Origin: Sphingomonas_R arantia
GTDB lineage: Bacteria; Pseudomonadota; Alphaproteobacteria; Sphingomonadales; Sphingomonadaceae
DNA length: 64,000 nt
Direction of reading: 5' to 3'
NCBI RefSeq assembly: GCF_042682045.1
Contig: NZ_JBHUGS010000002.1
Span: 868,001-932,000, forward strand
Position 1 is the first letter of the stretch. Each line of letters opens with the position of its first letter. Of the stretch, positions 41,018 to 49,594 are shown one piece after another. The notes below the pieces were generated by a model. It saw nothing but the letters and a program-made list of their open reading frames with translations. It was not told the origin of the DNA and did not search any database. The position numbers and the translations under genes were made by a program.

Positions 41018-42103
41018 ATGCGTATGTCCCGCCCCAACGCCCGCGCCACCCGCCCCCGCGCCATCGCCAACTGGCTGATCGCGGTGGCCGTGCTGGTCTT
41101 CCTCATGGTCGTCGTCGGGGGGATCACCCGGTTGACCGAATCCGGCCTGTCGATGGTCACGTGGAAACCGATCTCCGGAATCATCCCGCCGCTCAACACC
41201 GCGCAGTGGATGGCCGAATTCGACGCCTACCGCGCCACGCCCGAATATCTGAAGGTCAACCGCGGCATGACGCTGGCCGCGTTCCAGGGCATCTTCTTCT
41301 GGGAATATCTCCACCGCGTGCTCGGCCGCGTCATCGGCCTCGCCTTCGCGCTGCCGCTTCTCTGGTTCTGGTTCCGCCGCGCGATCCCGGTCGGCTACGG
41401 CCCGCGCCTCGCCGCCCTGCTCTCGCTCGGCGCGTTGCAGGGTGCGATCGGCTGGTGGATGGTCGCCTCCGGCCTCGTCGACCGGCCGGACGTCAGCCAC
41501 CTGCGGCTCGCGACGCATCTGTCCACGGCACTCTTCATCTTCTCCGGCTTGATCTGGACCGCGCGCGACCTCCGCCTCATGGCGCGCGACGCCGGCGTGC
41601 CCCCCGCGCGCCTCCACCGCGGTGCGCTGATCGCGCTTGCGATCGTCGCGCTCCAGATCATCATCGGCGCGCTCGTCGCCGGGCTCGACGCGGGCTATGC
41701 CTTCTCGAGCTGGCCGATGATGGGCGACAGCTGGTTCCCGGCCGGCGGCTGGCGCGACACGATGGGCGTCGCCGCGAACCTGATCGACAACCCGATCGTG
41801 GTGCAGTTCGTCCACCGCTGGTTCGCCTGGGTCGCCGCCGCGGCCGCCGTCTGGCTCGCCATGCGCGCCTCCCGAACCGGCGCGATGTGGGCACTGCCAC
41901 TCACCGGCGGCCTTGTCGCGGCGCAGATCGCGCTGGGCATCGGCGCGCTACTGTCTGGCGTGGCGATCCCGATCGCCGCGGCTCACCAGGCCGTCGGCGC
42001 CCTCCTGCTTGCCGCACTCGTCGCCTGCGCGCACCGCGTCGGCTCGTCGCCGGTCCGTGCCGCCAGCCGCTCGCCGCGGTCCAGCCCGGTCCTCGCCCAC
42101 TGA
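41018..42103 (+). CDS. ctaA: Heme A synthase, COX15 type
   Basis: Membrane enzyme (361 aa) oxidising heme O to heme A for aa3-type cytochrome oxidase. Eight membrane stretches are visible with the paired histidines: GGITRLTESGLSMVTWKPISG, FFWEYLHRVLGRVIG, HLRLATHLSTALFIF, VQFVHRWFAWVA and AAHQAVGALLL. It belongs to the alphaproteobacterial/mitochondrial class. Divergent from the Fur-type gene; rplM follows after 150 bases. Confidence 0.94.
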   Translation: MRMSRPNARATRPRAIANWLIAVAVLVFLMVVVGGITRLTESGLSMVTWKPISGIIPPLNTAQWMAEFDAYRATPEYLKVNRGMTLAAFQGIFFWEYLHRVLGRVIGLAFALPLLWFWFRRAIPVGYGPRLAALLSLGALQGAIGWWMVASGLVDRPDVSHLRLATHLSTALFIFSGLIWTARDLRLMARDAGVPPARLHRGALIALAIVALQIIIGALVAGLDAGYAFSSWPMMGDSWFPAGGWRDTMGVAANLIDNPIVVQFVHRWFAWVAAAAAVWLAMRASRTGAMWALPLTGGLVAAQIALGIGALLSGVAIPIAAAHQAVGALLLAALVACAHRVGSSPVRAASRSPRSSPVLAH

Positions 42104-42204
42104 ACAGAACAGGCGTCGTAAACCGCAAGGTATCCTGATACCCGTCAGGAAACCCGCGGTTTGCTTGACTCTTTCGGGCCTTTCCGCGATTGACCGGCCG
42201 TTCG

Positions 42205-42226
42205 CGCCGCCCTGTGAAGGGCGGCG
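42205..42226 (+). promoter_or_regulatory. Leader hairpin before rplM
   Basis: A 9-bp GC stem (42205-42213 with 42218-42226) with loop GTGA lies 28 bases before the rplM ATG. A TTGACT box at 42165-42170 is a candidate -35, and an outer inverted repeat (AAACCGC at 42120-42126, GCGGTTT at 42156-42162) precedes it. The hairpin could be a site for ribosomal-protein feedback, or just a 5' stabiliser. Confidence 0.4.
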
Positions 42227-42253
42227 TCCTCGTTTCCGTTGAAAGGCACGCCC

Positions 42254-42736
42254 ATGAAGGCGCTGATGAAGACGACGAAGTCGGCCACGCCGTACACCGT
42301 CGAAAAGAAATGGCATCTGATCGATGCCGATGGCCTGGTCGTCGGGCGCGTCGCCTCGATCATCGCCAACGTCCTGCGCGGCAAGCACAAGGCGTCCTAC
42401 ACCCCGCACATCGATTGCGGTGACAATGTCATCGTCATCAATGCGGACAAGGTGCGCTTCACCGGCCGCAAGGCTGCGCAGAAGATCTACTACCGCCACA
42501 CCGGCTACGCCGGCGGCATCAAGGGCGTGACCGCAGCCAAGGTCCTCGAAGGACGCTTCCCGGAACGCGTCCTGGAAAAGGCCGTGGAACGCATGATTCC
42601 GCGCGGCCCGCTCGGCCGCCAGCAGATGCGCAACCTGCGCCTCTTCAAGGGCACCGAGCATGACCATGAAGCACAGCATCCGCAGGTGATGGACATCGCC
42701 GCGATGAACCCGAAGAACAAGGTGGGTGCACGATGA
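42254..42736 (+). CDS. rplM: 50S ribosomal protein L13
   Basis: Product of 160 aa. Marks are WHLIDADGLVVGRVASIIANVLRGKHK, DCGDNVIVINADKVRFTG, YYRHTGYAGGIKG and ERMIPRGPLGRQQMRNLRLFKGTEHDHEAQ (in parts). It has a few more N-terminal and C-terminal residues than E. coli L13 (142 aa). The ATG at 42254 follows GAAAGG; an upstream TTG would add five residues. It overlaps rpsI by four bases. Confidence 0.97.
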   Translation: MKALMKTTKSATPYTVEKKWHLIDADGLVVGRVASIIANVLRGKHKASYTPHIDCGDNVIVINADKVRFTGRKAAQKIYYRHTGYAGGIKGVTAAKVLEGRFPERVLEKAVERMIPRGPLGRQQMRNLRLFKGTEHDHEAQHPQVMDIAAMNPKNKVGAR

Positions 42737-43320
42737 CCGACGACCGCCAGAATGACGCCCAGAGCGATGGTCGCCAGTCGCTCGCAGACCTCGCCGCGCT
42801 GACCGGCGCGACGCCCGCCCCGGCCGCCAAGGCCGATGTCGTTCACTACAACGACGAAGGCGAGCAGACGAACGAAGCCCCGGCCCAGCCGGAAACGCCG
42901 TTCACGCCGCTGCGTGAGCAGATCATCGACGCGCAGGGCCGCGCCTACGCCACTGGTCGACGCAAGGATGCGGTCGCCCGCGTTTGGGTCAAGCCCGGCA
43001 CCGGCAAGATCACCGTCAACGGCCGCGACCAGGAAGTGTATTTCGCACGTCCGACGCTGCGTCTGGTGATCAACCAGGTGTTCGACATCGCCGATCGCGG
43101 CGGCCAGTACGACGTCGTCTGCACCGTCAAGGGCGGTGGCCTCTCCGGCCAGGCCGGCGCGGTCAAGCACGGCATCAGCCAGGCGCTGACTCGCTACGAA
43201 CCGGTCCTCCGCGCCGCCGTCAAGGCTGCCGGCTTCCTGACCCGCGATCCGCGCGCCGTGGAACGCAAGAAGTACGGCAAGGCAAAGGCCCGCCGCAGCT
43301 TCCAGTTCTCGAAGCGCTAG
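42733..43320 (+). CDS. rpsI: 30S ribosomal protein S9 with N-terminal extension
   Basis: Product of 195 aa; E. coli S9 is 130. The S9 core starts near residue 70 (AYATGRRKDAVARVWVKPGTGKITVNGRD) and ends in the P-site-contacting tail ARRSFQFSKR. The first 65 residues are acidic and low in complexity (MTDDRQNDAQSDGRQSLADL, then Ala/Pro/Glu-rich). The extension is in frame from an ATG overlapping the rplM stop (ATGA), so it is likely real. Ends at a strong terminator. Confidence 0.95.
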   Translation: MTDDRQNDAQSDGRQSLADLAALTGATPAPAAKADVVHYNDEGEQTNEAPAQPETPFTPLREQIIDAQGRAYATGRRKDAVARVWVKPGTGKITVNGRDQEVYFARPTLRLVINQVFDIADRGGQYDVVCTVKGGGLSGQAGAVKHGISQALTRYEPVLRAAVKAAGFLTRDPRAVERKKYGKAKARRSFQFSKR

Positions 43321-43348
43321 ATCCAACCCCGACCCCGGTCGGCCAACG

Positions 43349-43379
43349 AAAGGCCCCGCAGCAATGCGGGGCCTTTTTT
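43349..43379 (+). terminator. Intrinsic terminator of rplM-rpsI
   Basis: AAAGGCCCCGCA (43349-43360) pairs with 43365-43376 around a GCAA tetraloop, followed by six or more Ts, 29 bases after the rpsI stop. Textbook form. Confidence 0.95.
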
Positions 43380-43410
43380 GTTGGTCCCGCCGCTGTGCAC
43401 TACCCCAACA

Positions 43411-43598
43411 GTTCCCCGGCGAAGGCCGGGGCCTAGACACTACCGCCTCACCAGCCGCACACCCGCCCCCGTAAGGAACCGTCCATGCTGAGTAGAGACC
43501 GAGTAGCGCCGCTTGGCGCGTATCGAGGGCTCGTATCGAAGCACCGGCCCCACGAGATCCTTCGATACGAGTCTTCGACTTCGCTCAGCCCTACTCAG
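43411..43598. repeat. Repeat-filled gap before argJ (family C half copy and a nested 111-bp palindrome)
   Basis: The 386-base gap 43321-43706 holds the rpsI terminator and repeats only. 43411-43436 is one arm of family C (see 15144). 43488-43598 folds on itself: outer arms CTGAGTAG/CTACTCAG (43488-43495, 43591-43598) and inner perfect arms CTCGTATCGAAG/CTTCGATACGAG (43530-43541, 43560-43571). The stretch 43600-43690 shows nothing. The open frame from 43485 into argJ is not considered coding. Confidence 0.7.
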
Positions 43599-43706
43599 GA
43601 CAAACGGGGTGCGAGTTCAGAACCAGCGCCACAAAGCCCCAAATCATTCCCCCACCCGTCACAACCCGCTAAGGCTCCCCCCGCGCCCGTCGCCGCAGGA
43701 GTCCCG

Positions 43707-44930
43707 ATGACCGACCTCTCCCCGCTCGCCTTGCCCTTCCCCGATCTGCCGCCGGTCGCCGGCGTCCGGCTCGGCATTGCCCGCGCCGGGTACAAGGCCT
43801 GGGACCGCGCCGACCTGACCTATGCCGCGTTCGACGAGGGCACCGTTGTCGCCGGCGTCACGACGCAGAGCCTGTGCCCCTCGCCCGAAGTCGAATGGTG
43901 CCGCGCCGCACTCGTCTTGGGCCATGCCCGCGCGCTGGTCGTGAACGCCGGCAACAGCAACGCCTTCACCGGCCACCGCGGGCGCGCCGCGGTCGAGGCG
44001 ATCGCCGCGCGCGTCGCCGGCACCACCGGCTGCCGCCCGTCCGACGTGTTCGTCGCCTCCACCGGCGTCATCGGCGTCCCCCTGCCGATCGACCGTGCGG
44101 AGGCCGGCATCGACGCGGTCCTCGCCGCCCCGCCGGCCAGCTGGGCCGATGCCGCGGCCACCATCATGACGACCGACACCTTCCCCAAGGGCGCGGTCAC
44201 CCACGCGATCGTCGACGGCCGCCGCGTCACGCTGGTCGGCATCGTCAAAGGCTCCGGCATGATCGCGCCCGACATGGCGACGATGCTCGGCTTCGCCTTC
44301 ACCGATTGCGCGATCACCGCGCCGCTCCTCCAGACGATGCTGGCCGAGGCCAACGCGACCACCTTCTCCTGCATCACGGTCGACGGCGACACCTCGACCT
44401 CCGACACCGTCCTCGCCTTCGCCACGGGCCACGCCGGTAACACCCCGCTGGACTCGGACGAGGCACCGGGTGCCGACGCCTTCCGCGCCGCACTTACCGA
44501 TCTCTGCCGCATGCTCGCGCAGGCCGTGGTCCGCGACGGCGAGGGCGCGTCGAAGTTCGTGACCATCGCGGTCACCGGCGCAAAGTCCAACGCCAGCGCG
44601 CGCCGCATCGGCCTGTCGATCGGCAACTCCCCGCTCGTCAAGACCGCCATCGCCGGCGAGGACGCGAACTGGGGCCGCGTCGTCATGGCGGTCGGCAAGG
44701 CGGGCGAACCGGCCGAACGCGACCTCCTCTCGATCCGGTTCGGCGACACGCAGGTCGCGACCGCCGGCATGGCGGTCGAGCGCTATGACGAAGCCCCCGT
44801 CGCCGCGCACCTGACCGGTCGCGAGATCGAGATCGGCGTCGACATCGGCCTGGGCGACGGCGCCGCCACCGTCTGGACCTGCGATCTGACCCACGGCTAC
44901 ATCGCCATCAACGCCGATTATCGGAGCTGA
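43707..44930 (+). CDS. argJ: Bifunctional ornithine acetyltransferase / N-acetylglutamate synthase
   Basis: Recycles the acetyl group in arginine synthesis (407 aa). The precursor self-cleaves between A191 and T192 in KGSGMIAPDMATML; the new N-terminal Thr is the catalytic nucleophile. Other marks: NAGNSNAFTG, STGVIGVPLP, and the C-terminal DLTHGYIAINADYRS. The ATG at 43707 has AGGAG five bases upstream, which decides it against the frame start at 43485. The next gene follows one base after the stop. Confidence 0.96.
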   Translation: MTDLSPLALPFPDLPPVAGVRLGIARAGYKAWDRADLTYAAFDEGTVVAGVTTQSLCPSPEVEWCRAALVLGHARALVVNAGNSNAFTGHRGRAAVEAIAARVAGTTGCRPSDVFVASTGVIGVPLPIDRAEAGIDAVLAAPPASWADAAATIMTTDTFPKGAVTHAIVDGRRVTLVGIVKGSGMIAPDMATMLGFAFTDCAITAPLLQTMLAEANATTFSCITVDGDTSTSDTVLAFATGHAGNTPLDSDEAPGADAFRAALTDLCRMLAQAVVRDGEGASKFVTIAVTGAKSNASARRIGLSIGNSPLVKTAIAGEDANWGRVVMAVGKAGEPAERDLLSIRFGDTQVATAGMAVERYDEAPVAAHLTGREIEIGVDIGLGDGAATVWTCDLTHGYIAINADYRS

Positions 44931-44931
44931 C

Positions 44932-45726
44932 ATGCACGGACTGCACACCGAAGTCTCCGGCCTCATGCGGCGCGTCGCGACCGAAATCATGATGCCGCGG
45001 TTCCGCAACCTCGCCGCGCACGAGGTCAACGACAAGACCCCCGGCGACCCCGTGACGATCGTCGATCAGGAAAGCGAGGCGCTGCTCACCGACGCACTCG
45101 CCCGCCTGCTGCCCGGCGCGCGCGTGGTGGGGGAGGAAGCCGCCTCGCTCGATCCCACCGTCCTCGACGGCATCGGCAGCGGCACGGTCTGGATCATCGA
45201 CCCCCTCGACGGCACGAAGAATTTCTCGGAGGGCATCCACCCGTTCGCGATCATGATCGCGCTGACGGTGGACGGCGAGCGCGAGGCCGGCTGGATCCTC
45301 GACCCGACCACCGACCGCATGTGCCACGCCGCCCGCGGCCTCGGCTCCTTCGTCAACGACGAACGCGTCCGGACCCAGCCGACCACCGGCCCGCTCCCCG
45401 TCGCCGCGCTCGCACTCCACTATCTCGACGACGAACGCCGCCAGGACCTCATCGAACGCTCGCGGGACGCGCTCAACCTCGTCGCCATCCCACGCTGCGC
45501 CGGCGAACAATATCCGCGGCTGGTGCTGGGCCAGAACGACATCGCGCTGTTCGAGCGCACCTGGCCCTGGGATCACGCCCCCGGCGGCCTGTTCCTTGAA
45601 GAAGCCGGCGGCCGCATCGCCCGCCCGGACGGTACCCCCTACCGCATCGGCACCCCCGGCGTCGGTGCCATCGCGGCGGCGACGCCCGAACTCTGGGACC
45701 GCGCCGCCGCCGTCATGTTCGGCTGA
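44932..45726 (+). CDS. Inositol monophosphatase-family phosphatase
   Basis: Li+-sensitive, Mg-dependent sugar-phosphatase fold (264 aa): metal ligands E68-E69 in VVGEEA, D90-PLD93-GTKNF, and WPWDHAPG near the C-terminus. Substrate might be inositol phosphate, histidinol phosphate (HisN-type) or PAP; the sequence alone does not decide. It starts one base after argJ, so they are cotranscribed; the arginine/histidine-type neighbour makes an amino-acid role possible. Confidence 0.85.
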   Translation: MHGLHTEVSGLMRRVATEIMMPRFRNLAAHEVNDKTPGDPVTIVDQESEALLTDALARLLPGARVVGEEAASLDPTVLDGIGSGTVWIIDPLDGTKNFSEGIHPFAIMIALTVDGEREAGWILDPTTDRMCHAARGLGSFVNDERVRTQPTTGPLPVAALALHYLDDERRQDLIERSRDALNLVAIPRCAGEQYPRLVLGQNDIALFERTWPWDHAPGGLFLEEAGGRIARPDGTPYRIGTPGVGAIAAATPELWDRAAAVMFG

Positions 45727-45729
45727 CAC

Positions 45730-45766
45730 AAAAAAAGCGGGGGAGAAGCAACCGCTCCTCCCCCGC
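45730..45766 (-). terminator. Intrinsic terminator of trxA
   Basis: Stem GCGGGGGAG (45737-45745) with 45758-45766; on the - strand it is followed by seven Ts (A-run 45730-45736). It starts nine bases after the trxA stop. On the + strand it may weakly stop the phosphatase gene as well. Confidence 0.88.
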
Positions 45767-45779
45767 CTTGGCACTCAGT

Positions 45780-46100
45780 TCAGAGCGCGCCTTCCAGCCA
45801 GCTTTTCAACTGGCTCTTCGGCGCCGCTCCGACCTTCGTCGCGGCCGCCTCGCCGCCCTTGAACAGGATCATCGTCGGGATGCCGCGGACGCCGTAGCGT
45901 GCCGGCGCATCCGGGTTCTCGTCGATGTTGATCTTCGCGATCGTCACCTTCTGACCCAGCTCCTCGGACAGTTCCTCGAGCGACGGCCCAATCTGCTTGC
46001 ACGGGCCACACCATTCCGCCCAGAAATCGACGAGCACGGGGCCGTCCGCCGCGATCACGTCGGCGTGGAAACTGGTGTCGGTGATCTTCTTCGTGGCCAT
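45780..46100 (-). CDS. trxA: Thioredoxin
   Basis: Cytosolic disulfide reductase (106 aa) with active site W30-C31-G-P-C34-K and the cis-Pro stretch GIPTMILFKGG. The start at 46098-46100 is set by AGGAG seven bases upstream; a second ATG two codons earlier sits too close to it. It follows addA by 50 bases, as in many alphaproteobacteria, and is the last gene of the block. Confidence 0.97.
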   Translation of the reverse strand: MATKKITDTSFHADVIAADGPVLVDFWAEWCGPCKQIGPSLEELSEELGQKVTIAKINIDENPDAPARYGVRGIPTMILFKGGEAAATKVGAAPKSQLKSWLEGAL

Positions 46101-46150
46101 GGTCATGCTCCTGATTGTTGACGCCGATGTAGGACGCGCCGCCTGATGGC

Positions 46151-49100
46151 TCAACCGACCGGCTGCTGCTTTTGCTCCGGCGCCACGAAGGCCTGCTTGT
46201 GCGCCGCGAGCAGTTCGGGGCTCAGTTCGAACAGCGTAGGCCCACCGGTATAGAGCAACGCCGCCGACACCGGCCGCCCCGGAAACACCACGCCGACTGC
46301 CGCGACATAGGCCGCCATCTGTTCGATATGATGCGGCGGCACCGCGTCGATCCCGCCCGGCACGCGCCGCGCCGTCTTGAAATCGACGATCCGCACGCCG
46401 TCCGGCCGCACCAGCAACCGGTCGACCGTCCCGGCCACGACCACGCCGTCGACCACCGCCGCGATCGGTGCCTCGGCCAGCGCGTCCGGCCCGAAGATTT
46501 CGGCAAAGCGCGGATCGTCGACGATCCGGCACGCACTGGTCAGCAACGCCTTGCGCTCCACCGGATCAGCGACCCCGCCCGACTGCGCGAGCCAGCGATC
46601 CCCCGCCGCCATCCGCGTCCCCGGCGCGACCGCCGGCAACCGTTCGAACAACGCGTGCAGCAACCGGCCACGCTCCGCCGCCGCGCGCATCGCTGCGACC
46701 GGGGGCGGATCGGACACCGCATCCAGCCCGATCGACGACGGCGCCAGCGGCCGCGGCGGACGCGCCTCCTCCGGTGCCGCCCGCCGCAGCCACTCCGGCT
46801 CGGCCAGCACCGGCGGCGAGGGGCGCACCCGCGGCGCGGCGCCCTTGCGCGCTACGGCCGGCTCGGTCCCGCGATGATGATGCGCCTCGCCCCAGATCGC
46901 GTCGACCACCGGCGTCGCGCCCAGCCCGGCCATCGCCTGGCCGATCGCGGCGTACCAGCTCCGCTCCGGCGGCACACCCTTCGCCCGCACGCCCAGCGCC
47001 CCGCCGATTACCAGCCGCTCCTCGGCGCGCGTCATCGCGACGTACAGCAACCGCCAATGCTCCTCGCGCTCGCGCTGCGCCTCGCTCGCCATGTCGTCGG
47101 CGAGCGAGCCCGCAAGCTCCGCCTTGCGCGGCCGGAACACCGGCACCGGCCCCGCCTCGCCCAGCGCCCATTTGATCGAGCGACGCGGCGCCAGTTCCGG
47201 GTCCGTCGTCGCATCGGCCAGGATCACCATCGGCGCCTGCAAGCCCTTGGACCCATGCACTGTCATCACCCGCACCGCATCCGACGGCGCCGACGGATCG
47301 CGCGTGATCGTCACCTCGCCGCGGTCGAACCAGTCGAGGAACCCCTGCAACGTCGGCGTCGCCTCGTCCTCGAACGCCAGCGCGGCACCCAGCAATTCCT
47401 GGATCGGGTCGCGCGCTTCCTCGCCCAGCCGCCCGACCAGCCGCCGCTGGCCGTCCAGCGGACCGGTCAGGATATGATCGAGGAACCGGAACGGCGTCTC
47501 GTAATCCGCCCGCGCCAGCAGGTCGGACAGCCCGGCCTGCGTCGCCGCGTCGCCCGTCTCGCGCACCGCCTGGCGCAGGCTCCCCAGCCGCCCGAACCCG
47601 ACATCGTACAGCGCCTGCTGGCTCCACCCGAACAACGGCGACACGAGCAGCGACGCCAGCGTCAGATCATCCTCCGGCTGCACCGCAAACCGCGCGGCGG
47701 CGAGCAGGTCGCGCACCGCCAGCGGCGCATCGAGCCGCAACCGGTCGACACCCGCCACCGCCACGCCCTCGGCATGCAGCCGCGCGACGATCAGCGACGC
47801 GAGCGTGCCGCGCTTGCGCACGAGGATCAGGATATCCTCCGGCCGCAACGCCCGCCCGCGCGATTCGAGCATCAGCCCCTCGTCGAGCCACTCGCGGATC
47901 TGCCGCGCCAGCCGCGTCGCGAACGCCCGCGTCGCATCGTCGACCCAGCCCTCCTCACCCGCATCGTCGGCCGGGTCACCCTCGTCCGCGCTGTGCGGGC
48001 GGAGCAGCGTGACCGTCCCCGGCCCGCCCTTGAAACTCGCATGCCGCTCGGTGACGTGATCCGGCCCCAGCCCCAGCGTGTCCGCGCCCAGGTCGCCGAT
48101 CAGCCGGTCGACCAGTTCCAGCACCGGCGGCGTCGAGCGGAACGACTGGTCTAGCGACAGCGCCAGGATCTTGCGTTCCACCGCCACCGCATGCCGCTCG
48201 AAATGCAGCCGAGCCGCCGCGAACGCCTGCGGATTGGTGCCCTGGAACCCGAAGATCGCCTGCTTGAAATCGCCGACCGTGAAGATCGTCCGCCGCACGT
48301 TCGGCCGCGCGCCCTCGCCCGCGAAATACTCGCCCGCCAGCATCGCGACGATCGTCCACTGGTCCGTATTGGTGTCTTGCGCCTCGTCCACCAGGATATG
48401 GTCGGTCTGCCGGTCGAGCTTGTAGCGCACCCAGTCGCCCATCCCGTCGGTCGTCAGCAGCTTCACCGTCGTGCGGATCAGGTCGTCGAAATCGACCAGC
48501 CCCGCGCGCCGCTTCGCCGCCGCATAAAGCAGCGCATAGGTCTGCCCCGCGCGCAGCCCCGCCCCGACCAGCGCCGCCAGCGCCGCCCCCGCCCGCAAAC
48601 GCAGCAGGCCGCCGCACCACGCATGCAGCAGCATCGCGGTCTCGGCATAGCCCGGCGTCTGCGGCGCCTGCCCCTTGGCGAACGACCGCGGCTCCCCGTC
48701 CGCCTTCGCCCATACCTGATGCAGGTCCGCCAGCCCCGCGGCGCGTGCGGGCAGGTCGCCCGCCAGCCACGCCGCGATCCGGTCCGCCCGCGCCAGCGCG
48801 GTCTTGGTGCCCCAGTTGCCGTTCGCCTCCGATATCTCGAACAGCGCATCCAGGTCGAACTGGTCATCCGCACACGCCGCGGCGATCGCCTCCTCGACAT
48901 CGCCGACCGGCACGTCCAGCGCCGCCCGCAACCGCGCCTCGATCCCGGACCGCGCGCCCAGCTCCGCCAGCGCATCCGGCGCGCGGGTGCACTCCATCAG
49001 ATACGCCTCCGCCGCCCCCTCGCCCAGCCGCCTCGACAGCGTCTGCACGTCGCGGATCAGCCCCAGGTCGCCCTCGCGCTCCGCCGCGACCAGCATCTCG

Positions 49101-49594
49101 GCCAGCACGCGCCGCGCCAGCGCGCCCTCCTCGCGCCCCTCGATCGGCCGGAACCCCGGCGTCAGCCCCGCCTCCGCCGGAAACCCCGCAAGCAATGTCT
49201 GGCAGAAGGCATGGATCGTCTGGATGCGCAGCCCGCCGCCCGCCGCCTCCAGCACGCGCGCGAACAACGTCCGCGCCCCCGCCACCGCCTCGTCGCCATG
49301 CGGCTCGCCCAGCGCGAACAGCTCCTTGCGCAGCTTCGCATCGTCCAGCCGCACCCACGCCGCCAGCCGCCCGTGGATCCGGTCCGCCATCTCCGCCGCG
49401 CCCGCCTTGGTAAAGGTCAGGCACAGGATCGCCGCCGGATCGACGCCCGACAGCAGCAGCCGCAACACGCGCGCGGTCAGGACGTGGGTCTTGCCGGTGC
49501 CCGCCGACGCAGACAGCCAGACCAGCTCGGCCGGGTCCGACGCGCGCAACTGGTCGCCCTTGAGCGGGATCAGCGGCGTGAATCTATGCGCCAT
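46151..49594 (-). CDS. addA: Double-strand break repair helicase-nuclease AddA
   Basis: Large UvrD-type helicase plus nuclease (1147 aa) that with AddB resects broken DNA ends for RecA. Walker A ASAGTGKTH near the N-terminus, LTFTKAGAAEM (motif Ia), ILVDEAQDTN (Walker B), DQSFRSTP, VRVMTVHGSKGLQAPMVIL, LLYVAMTRAEERL, and a C-terminal RecB-type nuclease with VRIVDFKTARR. It overlaps addB by 11 bases (start 49594; 49606 is also possible). Confidence 0.95.
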   Translation of the reverse strand: MAHRFTPLIPLKGDQLRASDPAELVWLSASAGTGKTHVLTARVLRLLLSGVDPAAILCLTFTKAGAAEMADRIHGRLAAWVRLDDAKLRKELFALGEPHGDEAVAGARTLFARVLEAAGGGLRIQTIHAFCQTLLAGFPAEAGLTPGFRPIEGREEGALARRVLAEMLVAAEREGDLGLIRDVQTLSRRLGEGAAEAYLMECTRAPDALAELGARSGIEARLRAALDVPVGDVEEAIAAACADDQFDLDALFEISEANGNWGTKTALARADRIAAWLAGDLPARAAGLADLHQVWAKADGEPRSFAKGQAPQTPGYAETAMLLHAWCGGLLRLRAGAALAALVGAGLRAGQTYALLYAAAKRRAGLVDFDDLIRTTVKLLTTDGMGDWVRYKLDRQTDHILVDEAQDTNTDQWTIVAMLAGEYFAGEGARPNVRRTIFTVGDFKQAIFGFQGTNPQAFAAARLHFERHAVAVERKILALSLDQSFRSTPPVLELVDRLIGDLGADTLGLGPDHVTERHASFKGGPGTVTLLRPHSADEGDPADDAGEEGWVDDATRAFATRLARQIREWLDEGLMLESRGRALRPEDILILVRKRGTLASLIVARLHAEGVAVAGVDRLRLDAPLAVRDLLAAARFAVQPEDDLTLASLLVSPLFGWSQQALYDVGFGRLGSLRQAVRETGDAATQAGLSDLLARADYETPFRFLDHILTGPLDGQRRLVGRLGEEARDPIQELLGAALAFEDEATPTLQGFLDWFDRGEVTITRDPSAPSDAVRVMTVHGSKGLQAPMVILADATTDPELAPRRSIKWALGEAGPVPVFRPRKAELAGSLADDMASEAQREREEHWRLLYVAMTRAEERLVIGGALGVRAKGVPPERSWYAAIGQAMAGLGATPVVDAIWGEAHHHRGTEPAVARKGAAPRVRPSPPVLAEPEWLRRAAPEEARPPRPLAPSSIGLDAVSDPPPVAAMRAAAERGRLLHALFERLPAVAPGTRMAAGDRWLAQSGGVADPVERKALLTSACRIVDDPRFAEIFGPDALAEAPIAAVVDGVVVAGTVDRLLVRPDGVRIVDFKTARRVPGGIDAVPPHHIEQMAAYVAAVGVVFPGRPVSAALLYTGGPTLFELSPELLAAHKQAFVAPEQKQQPVG

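Noticed and set aside
43485..43706. N-terminal extension of ArgJ
   Set aside because: It is palindromic repeat DNA read through; AGGAG before the ATG at 43707 marks the real start.
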